Assembly (NCBI RefSeq): GCF_016862635.1
Contig: NZ_BONI01000019.1
Location: 1-64,000, forward strand
From: Catellatospora coxensis
GTDB taxonomy: Bacteria; Actinomycetota; Actinomycetes; Mycobacteriales; Micromonosporaceae
Direction: 5' to 3'
Length of the DNA: 64,000 nucleotides
This document shows positions 16,492 through 25,581 of this stretch, piece by piece. The position numbers and the translations under genes were made by a program. The first letter of the stretch is position 1; the number at the start of each line of letters is the position of its first letter. The notes below the pieces were generated by a model. It ran no database searches. It saw nothing but the letters and a program-made list of their open reading frames with translations, and was not told the DNA's origin.

Positions 16492-17760
16492 TCAGGCCGC
16501 GTGCGCCGGGTGCAGGCGGGTCCGCTCGGCCCAGCGGACCACCAGCGGCGCCGCCAGTCCTACCGCGACGAACACCCCGCCCATCAGCAGCCAGCCCGGC
16601 GCGCCCCAGGTGACGCAGAGCAGGCCGAGCACGGACGGGGCAACCACGTTCGCCAGCCCCGTGCCGAAGCCCGAAACTCCGGTGTACTGGCCCTGGGCGT
16701 GCGCCGGCGCGAGCCGGAACTGCAGTTCGAGCGAGGCCGCCGCATGCCAGAGCTCGCCGACCGTGTGCGCGGCGATCCCGACGGTCAGCAGCACCGCGGC
16801 GACCCATCCGGGCAGGCCCGCCGCCGCGGCCATCAGCGCCATGCCGAGCAGGAACGCCAGGCCGCAGCGGCGCAGCGCCCGCCCGGCGGCAGGACCCGTG
16901 TCGATGCCCCGGCTCGCCCTGACCTGCAGCGCCGCGACCAGGGCGGTGTTGACGGCGACGGCCACCCCGATGAACCAGCGCGGCGCGTCGGTGCGCAGCG
17001 TGATCCACAACGGCAGCGCGAAGACCAGCACCTGACCCTGGATCGACATGACCGCGTCGAGCACGGTGACCACGAGATAGGGCCGGTCCTTCAGGACGAC
17101 CCAGCGACCGGCGGACTCGGCCGGCACCGGCACCGGCGGCAGCGCGGGCAGCCGGGTGATGACCGCCGCGCACGCCACGAAACTCAACGCGTTGCCGAGC
17201 ACCAGCGCCAGGTACGCGGCGCGCGTGTCCAGCTGCACCGCCGTGCCCGCCGCCAGCGCCCCGCAGCACCCGGCGAGGTTGGCCACCGAGCGCAGGTACG
17301 AGCGGAACTCCGTCAGGTTCGTGCCGCCGAAACCCCGCACCAGCGGTCCCCGGGCCGCGCCGCCCGCGGAGTTGGCCAGCTGGGTCACGCAGACCACCAC
17401 CACGAACAGCCAGAACGTGTGCACGAACACCAGCGATGCCATCGACACGGCGCGCACCAGCAGGGTGATCAGGTAGATCTCGCGCGGCCCGCGCCGGTCC
17501 GCCAGGTGCCCGACCGGCATCCCGGCGAGCATGCCGACCAGGGCGGCGACACCCATGCCCAGGGCGACCTTCGCCAGCGGCAGGCCGACCGAGCGGGTGA
17601 AGAAGAGCGCGGCACTGGTCATGAAGACACCGGTGCCGACCATGTTGACGAACGTCGCCAGCGCGATCACGCGCTGCGGGCCGGGTTCCGGGATGAGCCC
17701 CCGGCCGACCAGCCAGGAACGGTGCGGTATCGCTTCGGTGGCTGGGCTTGTGGTCGTCAT
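16492..17760 (-). CDS. Major facilitator superfamily exporter
   Basis: 422 aa. The ATG at 17760 follows GGAAGGAA; longer versions are charged and non-conserved. About 12 membrane helices are visible. The loop between helices 2 and 3, GMPVGHLADRRGPREIY, is the MFS signature (GxLaDRxGrr). Overall it resembles drug/macrolide-type efflux MFS proteins of actinobacteria. It starts 62 nt after the stop of an aldo/keto reductase gene on the same strand, so the two may be co-transcribed. The exported substrate is unknown. The 168-nt gap toward the divergent chitinase has nothing recognisable beyond motif A. Confidence 0.85.
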   Translation of the reverse strand: MTTTSPATEAIPHRSWLVGRGLIPEPGPQRVIALATFVNMVGTGVFMTSAALFFTRSVGLPLAKVALGMGVAALVGMLAGMPVGHLADRRGPREIYLITLLVRAVSMASLVFVHTFWLFVVVVCVTQLANSAGGAARGPLVRGFGGTNLTEFRSYLRSVANLAGCCGALAAGTAVQLDTRAAYLALVLGNALSFVACAAVITRLPALPPVPVPAESAGRWVVLKDRPYLVVTVLDAVMSIQGQVLVFALPLWITLRTDAPRWFIGVAVAVNTALVAALQVRASRGIDTGPAAGRALRRCGLAFLLGMALMAAAAGLPGWVAAVLLTVGIAAHTVGELWHAAASLELQFRLAPAHAQGQYTGVSGFGTGLANVVAPSVLGLLCVTWGAPGWLLMGGVFVAVGLAAPLVVRWAERTRLHPAHAA

Positions 17761-17822
17761 CAGAGATGCGGTTCCTTCCCCCGTGGAATGGACCTGATCG
17801 TGTCGAGGACGGACGGCGGCTG

Positions 17823-18701
17823 TCACTCCAGGCGGGCCAGCTCCTCGCCGGACAGGCGCAGCGCCCCGGCGGCGATGTTCTCCACCAGGTGGTCCGGGTC
17901 GCCGGTGCCCGGGATGGCCAGCACGTGCGGCCCGCGGCTGAGCGTCCACGCGATCCGCACCTGCGCGGCCGTCACGCCGCGTGCCCGCGCCACGGCCAGC
18001 ACCGCCTCGTTGCGGGCGACCCCGCCCGACTCCCTGCCCTCACCGGCGATCGCGAAGAACGGCACGAACGCGACCCCCTGCTCGCCGCACGCCCGGACGA
18101 ACTCGTCGTGCATGCGCCGGGTGTCGACGCCGTACGGGTTCTGCACGCTCACCACCGGCGCGATCGCCTGCGCCTGCGCCAGGTGCTGCGGCCGGATGTT
18201 GGACAGGGCCAGCTGCCGGATCAGCCCGGCGTCGCGCAGCTCGGCCAGCGCCCCGAAGTGCTCGGCGACCGAGTCCAGGCCGTGCTGGCGCAGGTACACG
18301 ACGTCCAGGTGGTCGCGGCCGAGCTGGCGCAGGTTCTCCTCGACCTGCCCGCGCAGCTGGTCGGGCCGGGCCAGCGGCAGCCACTCGCCGGACGGGTCAC
18401 GGCCCGGCCCGACCTTCACGGCGATGACGACGTCGTCGGCGTACGGCGCGAGCGCCCGGTTGATCAGTTCGTTGGCCGAGCGCAGCGGCGAGAAGTAGAA
18501 CGCCGCCGTGTCGATGTGGTTCACGCCGAGCTCGACGGCCTGCCGCAGCACCCCGATGACCCGGTCGCGGTCACTGGACGAGCCGTAGCCGTAGGCCGCG
18601 CCGCCCGGCAGGCGCATCGCGCCGAATCCGATCCGGTTGACGGTCAGGTCGCCGAGCGTCCAGGTGCCCGCCGCGTTCGCGTTGATCAGTGGAGTAGGCA
18701 T
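17823..18701 (-). CDS. Aldo/keto reductase
   Basis: 292 aa, (beta/alpha)8 barrel NADPH-dependent oxidoreductase. The family tetrad is recognisable: Asp and Tyr in VNHIDTAAFY, Lys in VVIAVKVG, His in YLRQHGLD. The phosphate-binding region near the C-terminus reads VLAIPGTGDPDHLVEN, and SNIRPQHL matches the usual SN motif. It resembles the YajO/oxidoreductase SCO-type group that reduces small aldehydes or ketones. Substrate unknown. Its position ahead of the MFS gene suggests a shared detoxification task (inference). Confidence 0.9.
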   Translation of the reverse strand: MPTPLINANAAGTWTLGDLTVNRIGFGAMRLPGGAAYGYGSSSDRDRVIGVLRQAVELGVNHIDTAAFYFSPLRSANELINRALAPYADDVVIAVKVGPGRDPSGEWLPLARPDQLRGQVEENLRQLGRDHLDVVYLRQHGLDSVAEHFGALAELRDAGLIRQLALSNIRPQHLAQAQAIAPVVSVQNPYGVDTRRMHDEFVRACGEQGVAFVPFFAIAGEGRESGGVARNEAVLAVARARGVTAAQVRIAWTLSRGPHVLAIPGTGDPDHLVENIAAGALRLSGEELARLE

Positions 18702-18811
18702 CGGCCGACCATAGCCAGCGGCACTGAGCTGCGCAGTCCCTCGACTGCCCGATGGCGCGCCGGCAAGATCCTTGTTAGCTTATAAGTGTCGGAGGGGACT
18801 GCGACCGGCCT

Positions 18812-19762
18812 TCAGCGCCGGGCGAACTCCGCCGCGATGCCGGTGAACTCCTCGCGGAACTGCAGCACCGACAGCCAGCCGTCCGGGATGGACGACGCCC
18901 CGTCCCGTGCCCCCAGCAGCCCGCCCGCGATCGCCGCGTTGGTGTCGCTGTCGTTGCCCAGGGCCACGATGTCGATCAGCACGTCGCTCAGGTCGCGGAA
19001 GTCGAGCACGGCGGCGACCGCCAGCGCCAGCGAATCCAGCACGTACCCGTTGCCGTCGTCGGGCAGGCCGGTCACCCCGGTCCGGGCCAGTTCGGCCAGG
19101 TCCAGCCGCTCGCCCAGCGCGATGGCGGCCACCACGGACCGCTCGCCCAGCTCCCGTGCGGCGGCCACCCCGGCGGCCACGGCCTCGGCCGCCGAGCCGC
19201 CCTCGACCAGCACCGCGACGATCTCGTTGTACGCCGCGCAGGCGACCGTGCACCGCGCGTCGGAATGGGTGACCGCGGAGATGCGTACCGACTCCCGGAT
19301 CCGCCGCTCGCGCTCGCGCACCGCCAGCGCGGTCGGGATGCAGCGCATCAGCGAGCCGTTCCCTGCCCGGCCCGGTCCCGCGCCGGAACCGTCCGGATCG
19401 CCGGTGCGGGCGAACGTGCGCAGCCCGCCCTCGGTGGCTCCGCCGACGTCCACCGGCGGGCGGCCGGGCACCCGACCCGGCCAGTCACCCTCGTACCAGC
19501 TCAGCATCAGCCGGGCGGCGGCGAGCACGACGTCGTCGCCCGGGTCCAGATAGGCCAGTGCGACGGCACGGGTCAGGTCCGTGTCGTCGGTGGCGTGGCC
19601 CGGCGGCCACTCGAAGACCCCGCCGCCGACGATCTCCCGGACACCGTCGGGATAGCGGAACCGGATGTACTCCCACGAGTCGAACTCGACGGTCGCGCCC
19701 AGCGCGTCCCCGGCGTGCACGCCCAGCAGCGCGCCGACCGTCCGGTCGGATCTGTCGGTCAT
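18812..19762 (-). CDS. ADP-ribosylglycohydrolase (DraG/ARH-like)
   Basis: 316 aa. Metal-binding motifs of the family are intact: GVHAGDALGATVEFDSW at the N-terminus, HATDDTDLTRAVAL (the TDDT-type pair), THSDARC in the middle, and GNDSDTNAAIAGGLLGA near the C-terminus. This is the normal binuclear Mg2+/Mn2+ site, so it should be catalytically competent and remove ADP-ribose from protein or nucleic acid substrates. Compare with the degenerate relative at 56573-57628, which lacks these residues. No obvious ADP-ribosyltransferase partner is adjacent. Confidence 0.9.
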   Translation of the reverse strand: MTDRSDRTVGALLGVHAGDALGATVEFDSWEYIRFRYPDGVREIVGGGVFEWPPGHATDDTDLTRAVALAYLDPGDDVVLAAARLMLSWYEGDWPGRVPGRPPVDVGGATEGGLRTFARTGDPDGSGAGPGRAGNGSLMRCIPTALAVRERERRIRESVRISAVTHSDARCTVACAAYNEIVAVLVEGGSAAEAVAAGVAAARELGERSVVAAIALGERLDLAELARTGVTGLPDDGNGYVLDSLALAVAAVLDFRDLSDVLIDIVALGNDSDTNAAIAGGLLGARDGASSIPDGWLSVLQFREEFTGIAAEFARR

Positions 19763-19793
19763 GCCCGTGATGATGCCACCGGCGGGGCGCCGC

Positions 19794-20516
19794 TCAGGGG
19801 CGGCGGCGCTCCTGCGGCACCACGACGGCGGCCGGCTGGCGGCGCACCACCGCAGGCTGCTTGGGCTCCGGGGCAGCCGCGACCTCGGCGAACTCGTCGT
19901 CGCCCTCGGGCACGGGGTGCTCGTCCAGGTCGAGGGCGTCGAGCTGGCTGTTCATGAACTTGCGCAGCCGGGCCCGGTAGTCGCGGTCGAAGTTCTGCAG
20001 CGCCTCGATGCGCCGCTGCAGCACCGAGCGCTTGCCCTCCAGGCTGCCGACCACGTCCTCGTACTGCTGCAGCGCGTCGCGCTCCAGCTCGTCGGCCTTG
20101 GCCTGGGCGGCTTCCACGATCTTCGTCGCGGTGGAGCGCGCCTCGGCGATCATCTGCTCGGTCTCCCGGCGGGCGGCGTCGGCGTTCGCCTGCGCCTCGC
20201 GGTTGATCTCCACCGACTTCGCCTGGGCGGCGGCCTGGATCTGCGCCGCGTCCTGCCGGGCGCTCTCCACGATGCCGCGCGCGTCGCGGGCCAGGTCGTC
20301 GGCCTTCGCCCGGGCGTCGCCCTTGATCCGGTCGGCTTCGGCCTGCGCCGTGGCGACGTGCTCGTCGGCGGTGCGCCGGGCCAGCACCAGCACCTGCAGC
20401 GCCTGCCGCTCGGCGTCCGGGTCGGCGAGCACGCCGGCCTGCTGCTCGATCGGCTCGTTCTCGGCCGGGCCGCTGAACAGGCCCTTGACCCGACCTTTCA
20501 ACCGGTTGTCGGTCAA
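19794..20516 (-). CDS. DivIVA-related coiled-coil protein
   Basis: 240 aa, almost wholly helical and Ala/Gln/Glu-rich. A continuous coiled coil runs from about 40 to 170 (for example AEADRIKGDARAKADDLARD). The segment IEALQNFDRDYRARLRKFMN followed by SQLDALDL is the C-terminal signature of actinobacterial DivIVA/Wag31-like proteins. The N-terminal DivIVA lipid-binding LTPxDV motif is missing, so it is a derived paralog. Likely cytoskeletal or polar scaffold function. It is followed on the same strand, 31 nt after its stop, by the start of the ADP-ribosylglycohydrolase gene. Confidence 0.75.
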   Translation of the reverse strand: MTDNRLKGRVKGLFSGPAENEPIEQQAGVLADPDAERQALQVLVLARRTADEHVATAQAEADRIKGDARAKADDLARDARGIVESARQDAAQIQAAAQAKSVEINREAQANADAARRETEQMIAEARSTATKIVEAAQAKADELERDALQQYEDVVGSLEGKRSVLQRRIEALQNFDRDYRARLRKFMNSQLDALDLDEHPVPEGDDEFAEVAAAPEPKQPAVVRRQPAAVVVPQERRRP

Positions 20517-20827
20517 CGCAGGTTCTCCTCACCCCAGTGTTCTCAACGCCGCGACTCCCGGCGGCCCGGGTCGACGTTCCCGCGCAGCTCGCACCGTCGA
20601 GAACAGCGCCGATGGTAGTCGCCCCGCCGCTGGCGGGGAAGGCGCGTCACCCGCTCCGCCGAACCGCGGGACGCGCGGCCTGCACCTGCGTCGATGTGCG
20701 CACATCCCGACAGCCGCAGCCCGTCACGTTCCGGCGTCGCGTCCGTCGCGGCGGCCGCCGTCCGGACCTGGCGGCTGTCCGCAGCGCTGAGGCAGCTCGC
20801 CGCCAGGTCACGTGCCGACAGGTGTGC
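20517..20827. other. Non-coding stretch upstream of the DivIVA-like gene
   Basis: About 310 nt without a credible gene. The part next to the DivIVA-like start should hold its promoter. I see no strong -10/-35 pair or repeat here apart from the element that begins at 20828. Confidence 0.5.
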
Positions 20828-20906
20828 GGAAGGGCACCTTCGGCTACGCGGTGCGACAGGCCGGATCGTTGCTCGTCCGGCCGGCGCGAGCAGACGGTGC
20901 CCTTCC
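20828..20906. repeat. GAAGGGCACC-type palindromic element
   Basis: Arms GGAAGGGCACC (20828-20838) and GGTGCCCTTCC (20896-20906) are exactly complementary. An inner GGCCGGA/TCCGGCC stem sits in the loop. It lies 3 nt past the stop of the ABC permease gene and probably ends that transcript. A related copy is at 47387-47433. Confidence 0.6.
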
Positions 20907-20909
20907 CCC

Positions 20910-21752
20910 TCAGACGTCGCGGCGGCGGACGGCGAGGATCGCGGGGATCAGCAGGACCAGTGGCCAGGCGGCGAGGACGAGCCAGGATTCGGTGACGGTG
21001 GCGGGGTAGTAGCCGGGGTGCGGGGGCGGCATCCAGTCGGTGGTCAGGCGGTTCCAGGCGATGCCGGGCATCAGGTGGCCCAGCTCGGCCGACCAGCGCT
21101 TGTCCGAGGAGAACATCGTCGGGAGCATCAGCAGCAGGAACGCGCCGGTGACCATGGTGGTGGCGGCGTGCCGGATCAGCACGCCCAGGCAGAGTCCGAT
21201 GAGCGCGCAGACGGGGGCGAGCAGGGCGGAGGCGGCCACGGCGCGCAGCGAGACGGGGTCCGAGATGGACACCGCGGCGTCGCGGCCGGCGAGGATCGCC
21301 TGCGAGACCGTGAACGAGCCGACGGCGACGACGACGCCGGCCATGGACCAGACCGCGGCGGTGACCACCGCCTTGGCCAGCACGACCGCGCCGCGGGCGG
21401 GCACCGCCGCCGTCGTGGTCCGGATCAGGCCGCTGCCGTACTCCGACACCATGGTCAGCGCGCCGAGGCTCGCCGCGACCAGCATCAGGGTCAGGTATCC
21501 CTCCTGCGGGAACGCGTCGCCGAGGGAGAACATGTGCTCGCGCTGCGCCTCCGGCTCGTAGAACGGGAAGTTGTCGTAGTCGGCCTTGGCGGCCAGCGCG
21601 GCCGCGCCGACGACGAACAGCGTGGCCAGGCCGAGCGTCCACGGGGTGGACCGCAGCGACCACAGCTTGATCCACTCGGCGGCGACCAGGTCGGTGAAGC
21701 GGGCCCGCGGCGCGGCGGCGCGGGCGGCGGTGGGGTGTGCGTACATGGTCAT
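20910..21752 (-). CDS. ABC-2 type transporter permease
   Basis: 280 aa. N-terminal amphipathic FTDLVAAEWIKLWSLRSTPW is the typical ABC-2 start. Six hydrophobic helices follow, with a large extracytoplasmic loop after helix 1 (YDNFPFYEPEAQREHMF). It starts inside the ATPase stop (ATGA overlap). Together with the ATPase it makes a bacitracin/lantibiotic-type exporter, or a membrane-stress transporter. The divergent two-component system is the likely regulator. Confidence 0.88.
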   Translation of the reverse strand: MTMYAHPTAARAAAPRARFTDLVAAEWIKLWSLRSTPWTLGLATLFVVGAAALAAKADYDNFPFYEPEAQREHMFSLGDAFPQEGYLTLMLVAASLGALTMVSEYGSGLIRTTTAAVPARGAVVLAKAVVTAAVWSMAGVVVAVGSFTVSQAILAGRDAAVSISDPVSLRAVAASALLAPVCALIGLCLGVLIRHAATTMVTGAFLLLMLPTMFSSDKRWSAELGHLMPGIAWNRLTTDWMPPPHPGYYPATVTESWLVLAAWPLVLLIPAILAVRRRDV

Positions 21753-22654
21753 CGGGACCCGGCCAGGTGGTCGGCGTGACCGGCGGTGATCTCCATGAAG
21801 GCTTCCTCCAGGCTGGTGGTGCGGGTGGTCAGCTCGTGCAGCTCGACGGCGTTGGTGAAGGCGAGCGCGCCGACGCGTTCGGCGGACAGGCCGCGTACGG
21901 CGAGGTGGTCGGGCGCGGTGTCGACGGTCGCGCCCGCGGCGGTCAGCGCCGCGGCGAGCACGGCGGTCTGCGGGGTGCGTACGGTGACCCGGCGGCGGGT
22001 GCCCCGGTCGGCGAACACGCGCAGCGGCTCGGCGGCGATGAGCCGCCCCTGGCCGATGACCACGAGATGGTCGGCGGTGTGCTCCATCTCGGTCATCAGG
22101 TGGCTGGACAGGAACACGGTGCGGCCCTCGGCGGCCAGCCTGCGGAACAGGTGGCGCACCCAGCGCACGCCCTCCGGGTCCATGCCGTTGATCGGCTCGT
22201 CGAACATCAGCACCGGCGGGTCGCCCAGCAGCGCCGCGGCGATGCCCAGGCGCTGCTTCATCCCCAGCGAGAAGCCGCCGACACGGCGGTGGGCCGCGTC
22301 GGTCAGCCCCACCTCGGCCAGCACCTCGGCGACGCGCCGCCGCCCGATGCCGTTGCTGCGGGCCAGCGCGGTCAGGTGGGCCGTGGCGCTGCGCCCGCCG
22401 TGCACCTGCTGCGCGTCGAGCAGCGCGCCGACGTGATGCAGGCCACGCCGGTGCGAGCCGAACAGGACCCCGCCGACCGTCGCCGCGCCGGACGTGGGCG
22501 CGTCGAGGCCGAGGATGACCCGCAGCGTGGTGGTCTTGCCGGCGCCGTTCGGTCCGAGGAAGCCGGTCACGTGGCCGGGCCGTACGGTGAAGGACAGGTC
22601 GTCGACGGCGGTCTTGCCGCCGTAGCGCTTGGTCAGGCCGATGACTTCGATCAT
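21749..22654 (-). CDS. ABC transporter ATP-binding protein
   Basis: 301 aa from ATG at 22654. Walker A GPNGAGKTT, Q-loop GALLDAQQ, signature FSLGMKQRLGIAAALLGD, Walker B VLMFDEPINGMDPEG and the H-loop SSHL are all in place. The C-terminal 80 residues are the DrrA/BcrA-type accessory part. Paired with the following permease. It is divergent from the histidine kinase gene at 22786 with 131 nt between, which fits a detoxification module where the sensor controls the transporter. Confidence 0.93.
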   Translation of the reverse strand: MIEVIGLTKRYGGKTAVDDLSFTVRPGHVTGFLGPNGAGKTTTLRVILGLDAPTSGAATVGGVLFGSHRRGLHHVGALLDAQQVHGGRSATAHLTALARSNGIGRRRVAEVLAEVGLTDAAHRRVGGFSLGMKQRLGIAAALLGDPPVLMFDEPINGMDPEGVRWVRHLFRRLAAEGRTVFLSSHLMTEMEHTADHLVVIGQGRLIAAEPLRVFADRGTRRRVTVRTPQTAVLAAALTAAGATVDTAPDHLAVRGLSAERVGALAFTNAVELHELTTRTTSLEEAFMEITAGHADHLAGSR

Positions 22655-22785
22655 GGGAACGATCCTGTCGAGCCCGGCGGCGGCCCGCATCGGGCCGCGG
22701 GCGGCAACCGCGGGCCCGGCGCCATCCCCTGGGCGTACGCCCACGGGCGGATGCCGCACCCCGCTGAGCTGGCTACTCTCACCAG

Positions 22786-24069
22786 GTGGACCCCATCACC
22801 CCTGGCCCGAAGGCCCGCCGGACCGCCGCCGCGTGGTCGCGTGCCGTGCTCGCGTGGACCGGTGCGCTGGCGTCGCCGGTGCTGCTGTACGTCGTGGTCG
22901 ACGACGGCGCCGGTGGCGGGAGCATCGACCTGGTGCCGTGGCTGTCGATGCGCCACCTGCTGCCCGCGCTGGCGCTGGCGCTGCCGTTCGCGCTGCTGCG
23001 CCGCCGCCCGCTGGCCGCGCTGGGCCTGCTGCTGCTCGGCTCGGCCCTGACCACCGTGGCGATCCACACCGAGGAGGTCGCCTACCTCACCGACATGCGT
23101 TACCTGGAGCTCATCGCCGTCGACCTCGCCGTGGCCGTGGTCGCGGCGAAGCGCTCGCGGCGCGTCTCCGCCGCCGTGGGCTTCGTCGCGCTGCTGGTCC
23201 AGGTCCTCATCGGGTACGCCAACGGGCTCAACACGCCCGTCTTCGAGTTCGAGATCCCGACCCTGGCCATGGCCTTCGCCTGGACCGTCGGCAACTCGGT
23301 CCGCACCCGCCGCGAGCACGCGGAAGCGATCCGCGCCCGGGCCGCCGGCCAGGCCGCCACCGAGGAGCGGCTGCGCATCGCCCGGGAGCTGCACGACATG
23401 GTCGCGCACAGCATCGGCGTCATCGCGATCCAGGCGGGCATGGGCCGCCGGGTCATCGACTCCCAGCCGGGCGAGGCCCGCAACGCGTTGCAGGCCATCG
23501 AGGACACCAGCCGGGAGACCCTCGCCGGCCTGCGCCGCATGCTGGTCGGGCTGCGCCAGGACGGCGACGTCGCGCCGCCCGCCCCGACGCTGGCCGATCT
23601 GGACCGGCTGGCCGCCACCACGGCCGGCGCGGGGGTGCGCGTCGAGCTGGACTGGCGCGGCGACCGGCGGCCGCTGCCCGGCGACCTGGAGCTGTCGGCA
23701 TACCGGGTCGTGCAGGAGGCGGTCACCAACGTGGTACGCCACGCGGCGGCACCCCGGTGCGCGGTCACCGTCGACTACCGCGACACCGAGCTGCGCCTGA
23801 CGATCGCCGACGAGGGCCGCGGCTGCCCGCAGCCCGGATCCGGCTACGGCATCACCGGGATGCGTGAGCGGGTCGCCCTGCTCGGGGGCGAGTTCACCGC
23901 CGGACCGCAGGCGCGGGGCGGGTTCCTGGTCACCGCCCGGTTCCCGCTGCCCGAACCCGCGGCCCTCGCGCCGGAGCCCCGCGAGCCGTCGGCGGCGGCC
24001 GGGCCGGTGCCGGCGCTCTCGGAGCACGCTCCGGCAGATCCGCCCGGCGTCGGGGCGGTGGCGCGATGA
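22786..24069 (+). CDS. NarL-family sensor histidine kinase
   Basis: 427 aa from a GTG start. The N-terminal half has about five membrane helices (GALASPVLLYVVV, LLPALALALPFALL and others). The HisKA_3 box is RIARELHDMVAHSIGVIAIQ, the N-box VVQEAVTNVVRHA, the G-box GYGITGMRERVALLGGEF. A Pro/Ala-rich tail of about 35 residues ends the protein. It overlaps the response regulator by ATGA. The position opposite an ABC-2 transporter suggests sensing of a membrane-active compound or of transporter flux, as in LiaS/BceS-like systems (inference). Confidence 0.92.
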   Translation: MDPITPGPKARRTAAAWSRAVLAWTGALASPVLLYVVVDDGAGGGSIDLVPWLSMRHLLPALALALPFALLRRRPLAALGLLLLGSALTTVAIHTEEVAYLTDMRYLELIAVDLAVAVVAAKRSRRVSAAVGFVALLVQVLIGYANGLNTPVFEFEIPTLAMAFAWTVGNSVRTRREHAEAIRARAAGQAATEERLRIARELHDMVAHSIGVIAIQAGMGRRVIDSQPGEARNALQAIEDTSRETLAGLRRMLVGLRQDGDVAPPAPTLADLDRLAATTAGAGVRVELDWRGDRRPLPGDLELSAYRVVQEAVTNVVRHAAAPRCAVTVDYRDTELRLTIADEGRGCPQPGSGYGITGMRERVALLGGEFTAGPQARGGFLVTARFPLPEPAALAPEPREPSAAAGPVPALSEHAPADPPGVGAVAR

Positions 24070-24722
24070 CGGTCCGGGTGCTGCTCGCCGACGACCAGCC
24101 GCTGGTGCGGTCCGGGCTGCGGGTGCTCATCGACGAGACGCCCGACCTCGCCGTCGTCGCGGAGGCCGGCACGGGCGCGGACGCGGTCCGGCTGACCGCC
24201 GAGACCCGGCCCGACGTGGTCGTGATGGACATCCGCATGCCCGGGATGGACGGCATCGAGGCCACCCGGCAGATCACCGCCGCGGCGGGCCCCACCCGGG
24301 TGCTCATGCTCACCACGTTCGACGAGGACGCGCACGTCTACGGCGCGCTGCGGGCCGGGGCCAGCGGATTCCTGGTCAAGGACATGGCGCTCGACGACAT
24401 CCTGGCCGCGATCCGGGTGGTCGCGGCCGGGGACGCCCTGATCGCGCCGAGCGTCACCCGCCGCCTCATCGCGGACTTCGCCGCCGGGCCGCCCGCGCCC
24501 CGGGCGGCCCGTCCCGATCCCGGCATCACCGACCGGGAGCGGGAGGTGCTCACCCTGATCGGGCGCGGGCTGTCCAACGGCGAGATCGCGCAGGAGCTGT
24601 TCATCTCCCCGGCGACCGCCAAGTCGCACGTCGCCCGGCTGCTCACCAAGCTGGCCGCCCGCGACCGCGTCCAGCTCGTCATCACCGCGTACGAGCTGGG
24701 CCTGGTCACGCCGCCGAGCTGA
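24066..24722 (+). CDS. NarL/FixJ-family response regulator
   Basis: 218 aa. Receiver: LLADDQPLVRSGL, phosphoacceptor in VVVMDIRMPGMDG, Thr in MLTTFDEDAHVYGAL, Lys in FLVKDMALD. HTH: ITDREREVLTLIGRGLSNGE then ATAKSHVARLLTKLAARDR. Similar in length and layout to the regulator at 13643 but clearly a different paralog. Likely controls the divergent ABC transporter. Confidence 0.93.
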   Translation: MTVRVLLADDQPLVRSGLRVLIDETPDLAVVAEAGTGADAVRLTAETRPDVVVMDIRMPGMDGIEATRQITAAAGPTRVLMLTTFDEDAHVYGALRAGASGFLVKDMALDDILAAIRVVAAGDALIAPSVTRRLIADFAAGPPAPRAARPDPGITDREREVLTLIGRGLSNGEIAQELFISPATAKSHVARLLTKLAARDRVQLVITAYELGLVTPPS

Positions 24723-24734
24723 CCCCCGGCCGCG

Positions 24735-25451
24735 TCACCGCGTGCCGGCCGCCGCATCGACCCGCCGGCCCGGTTTGATCCGCCGCAGCCAGCGCCGCAG
24801 CAGGGTGGGGCGGGCGGTGTCGACCGGCGTCGCGGCGCGCGCGGCGGCGTCGGCGGCCGCGCCGAAGAAGTCGCCGCCCTTGCGCCGCACGTCGTCGGTG
24901 CCCCAGGCGCGCTCGCGCGACGCCTTCGCCATCCGCGGGATGTGCTTGGCGCAGTGGATGTACGCCTCCTGCACCTCGACCACCACCCAGCGCTCGGCCC
25001 GCCGTCCGGGCACCGGGTCGACCGGCAGCTCCGGGTACGCGCCCCGGGCCAGGTCGTCCTCCAGCACCGTGGCACGGCCGTTGACGTGCAGCCCGATCGC
25101 GTCGGTGACGAAGTCGACGAACAGCAGTCCCACGTGGCCGTTCTCGGTGATGTTGCCCAGGCTCGCCATCACCCCGTTGCCCCGGTACTCCGGCCAGGTC
25201 AGGTGGGTGGCGTCGAGCACGTGCACGAAGCCCGCGGGCCCGGCCCGGAAGGTGTTGTCGCACTCCCCGGCGGCGTCGGAGGTCGCGACGAACATCATCT
25301 CCTGGCGGCTCACGAACGCGGCCATCCGCTCGTTGAGGTGGTCCAGCATCTGCTGGTCGTAGAAGCGCTGCGCCCGCTCGGTGGTCCCGTAGGCCTGCTG
25401 GAGGCGGCGTTCCGCCGCCGAACCCTGCACCTTCTCGACGATCCGGGTCAT
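24735..25451 (-). CDS. PPOX-class (pyridoxamine 5'-phosphate oxidase-like) flavin/F420-type protein
   Basis: 238 aa. ATG at 25451 follows GAGGGAGA; an earlier ATG at 25517 lacks an SD. The split-barrel pattern is visible: MLDHLNERMAAFVSRQEMMF (start of barrel), FVATSDAAGECDNTFRAGPA, then VMASLGNITENGHVGLLFVD and IGLHVNGRATVLEDD. YIHCAKHIPR is a common closing motif of this family. The C-terminal 60 residues are an Ala/Arg-rich tail. It likely binds FMN or F420; substrate unknown. Confidence 0.8.
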   Translation of the reverse strand: MTRIVEKVQGSAAERRLQQAYGTTERAQRFYDQQMLDHLNERMAAFVSRQEMMFVATSDAAGECDNTFRAGPAGFVHVLDATHLTWPEYRGNGVMASLGNITENGHVGLLFVDFVTDAIGLHVNGRATVLEDDLARGAYPELPVDPVPGRRAERWVVVEVQEAYIHCAKHIPRMAKASRERAWGTDDVRRKGGDFFGAAADAAARAATPVDTARPTLLRRWLRRIKPGRRVDAAAGTR

Positions 25452-25581
25452 CTCGTCTCCCTCGGCCACGCGCCCCTGCGGGCACGCCTGCGAACGAGAT
25501 TCACGGACGTCAGTCATCCCGCGTCGCACAGCGGGTGCGACGCGGGACGTCGTGAGCGCGGCTAGGGGACGCCGGCCGAGG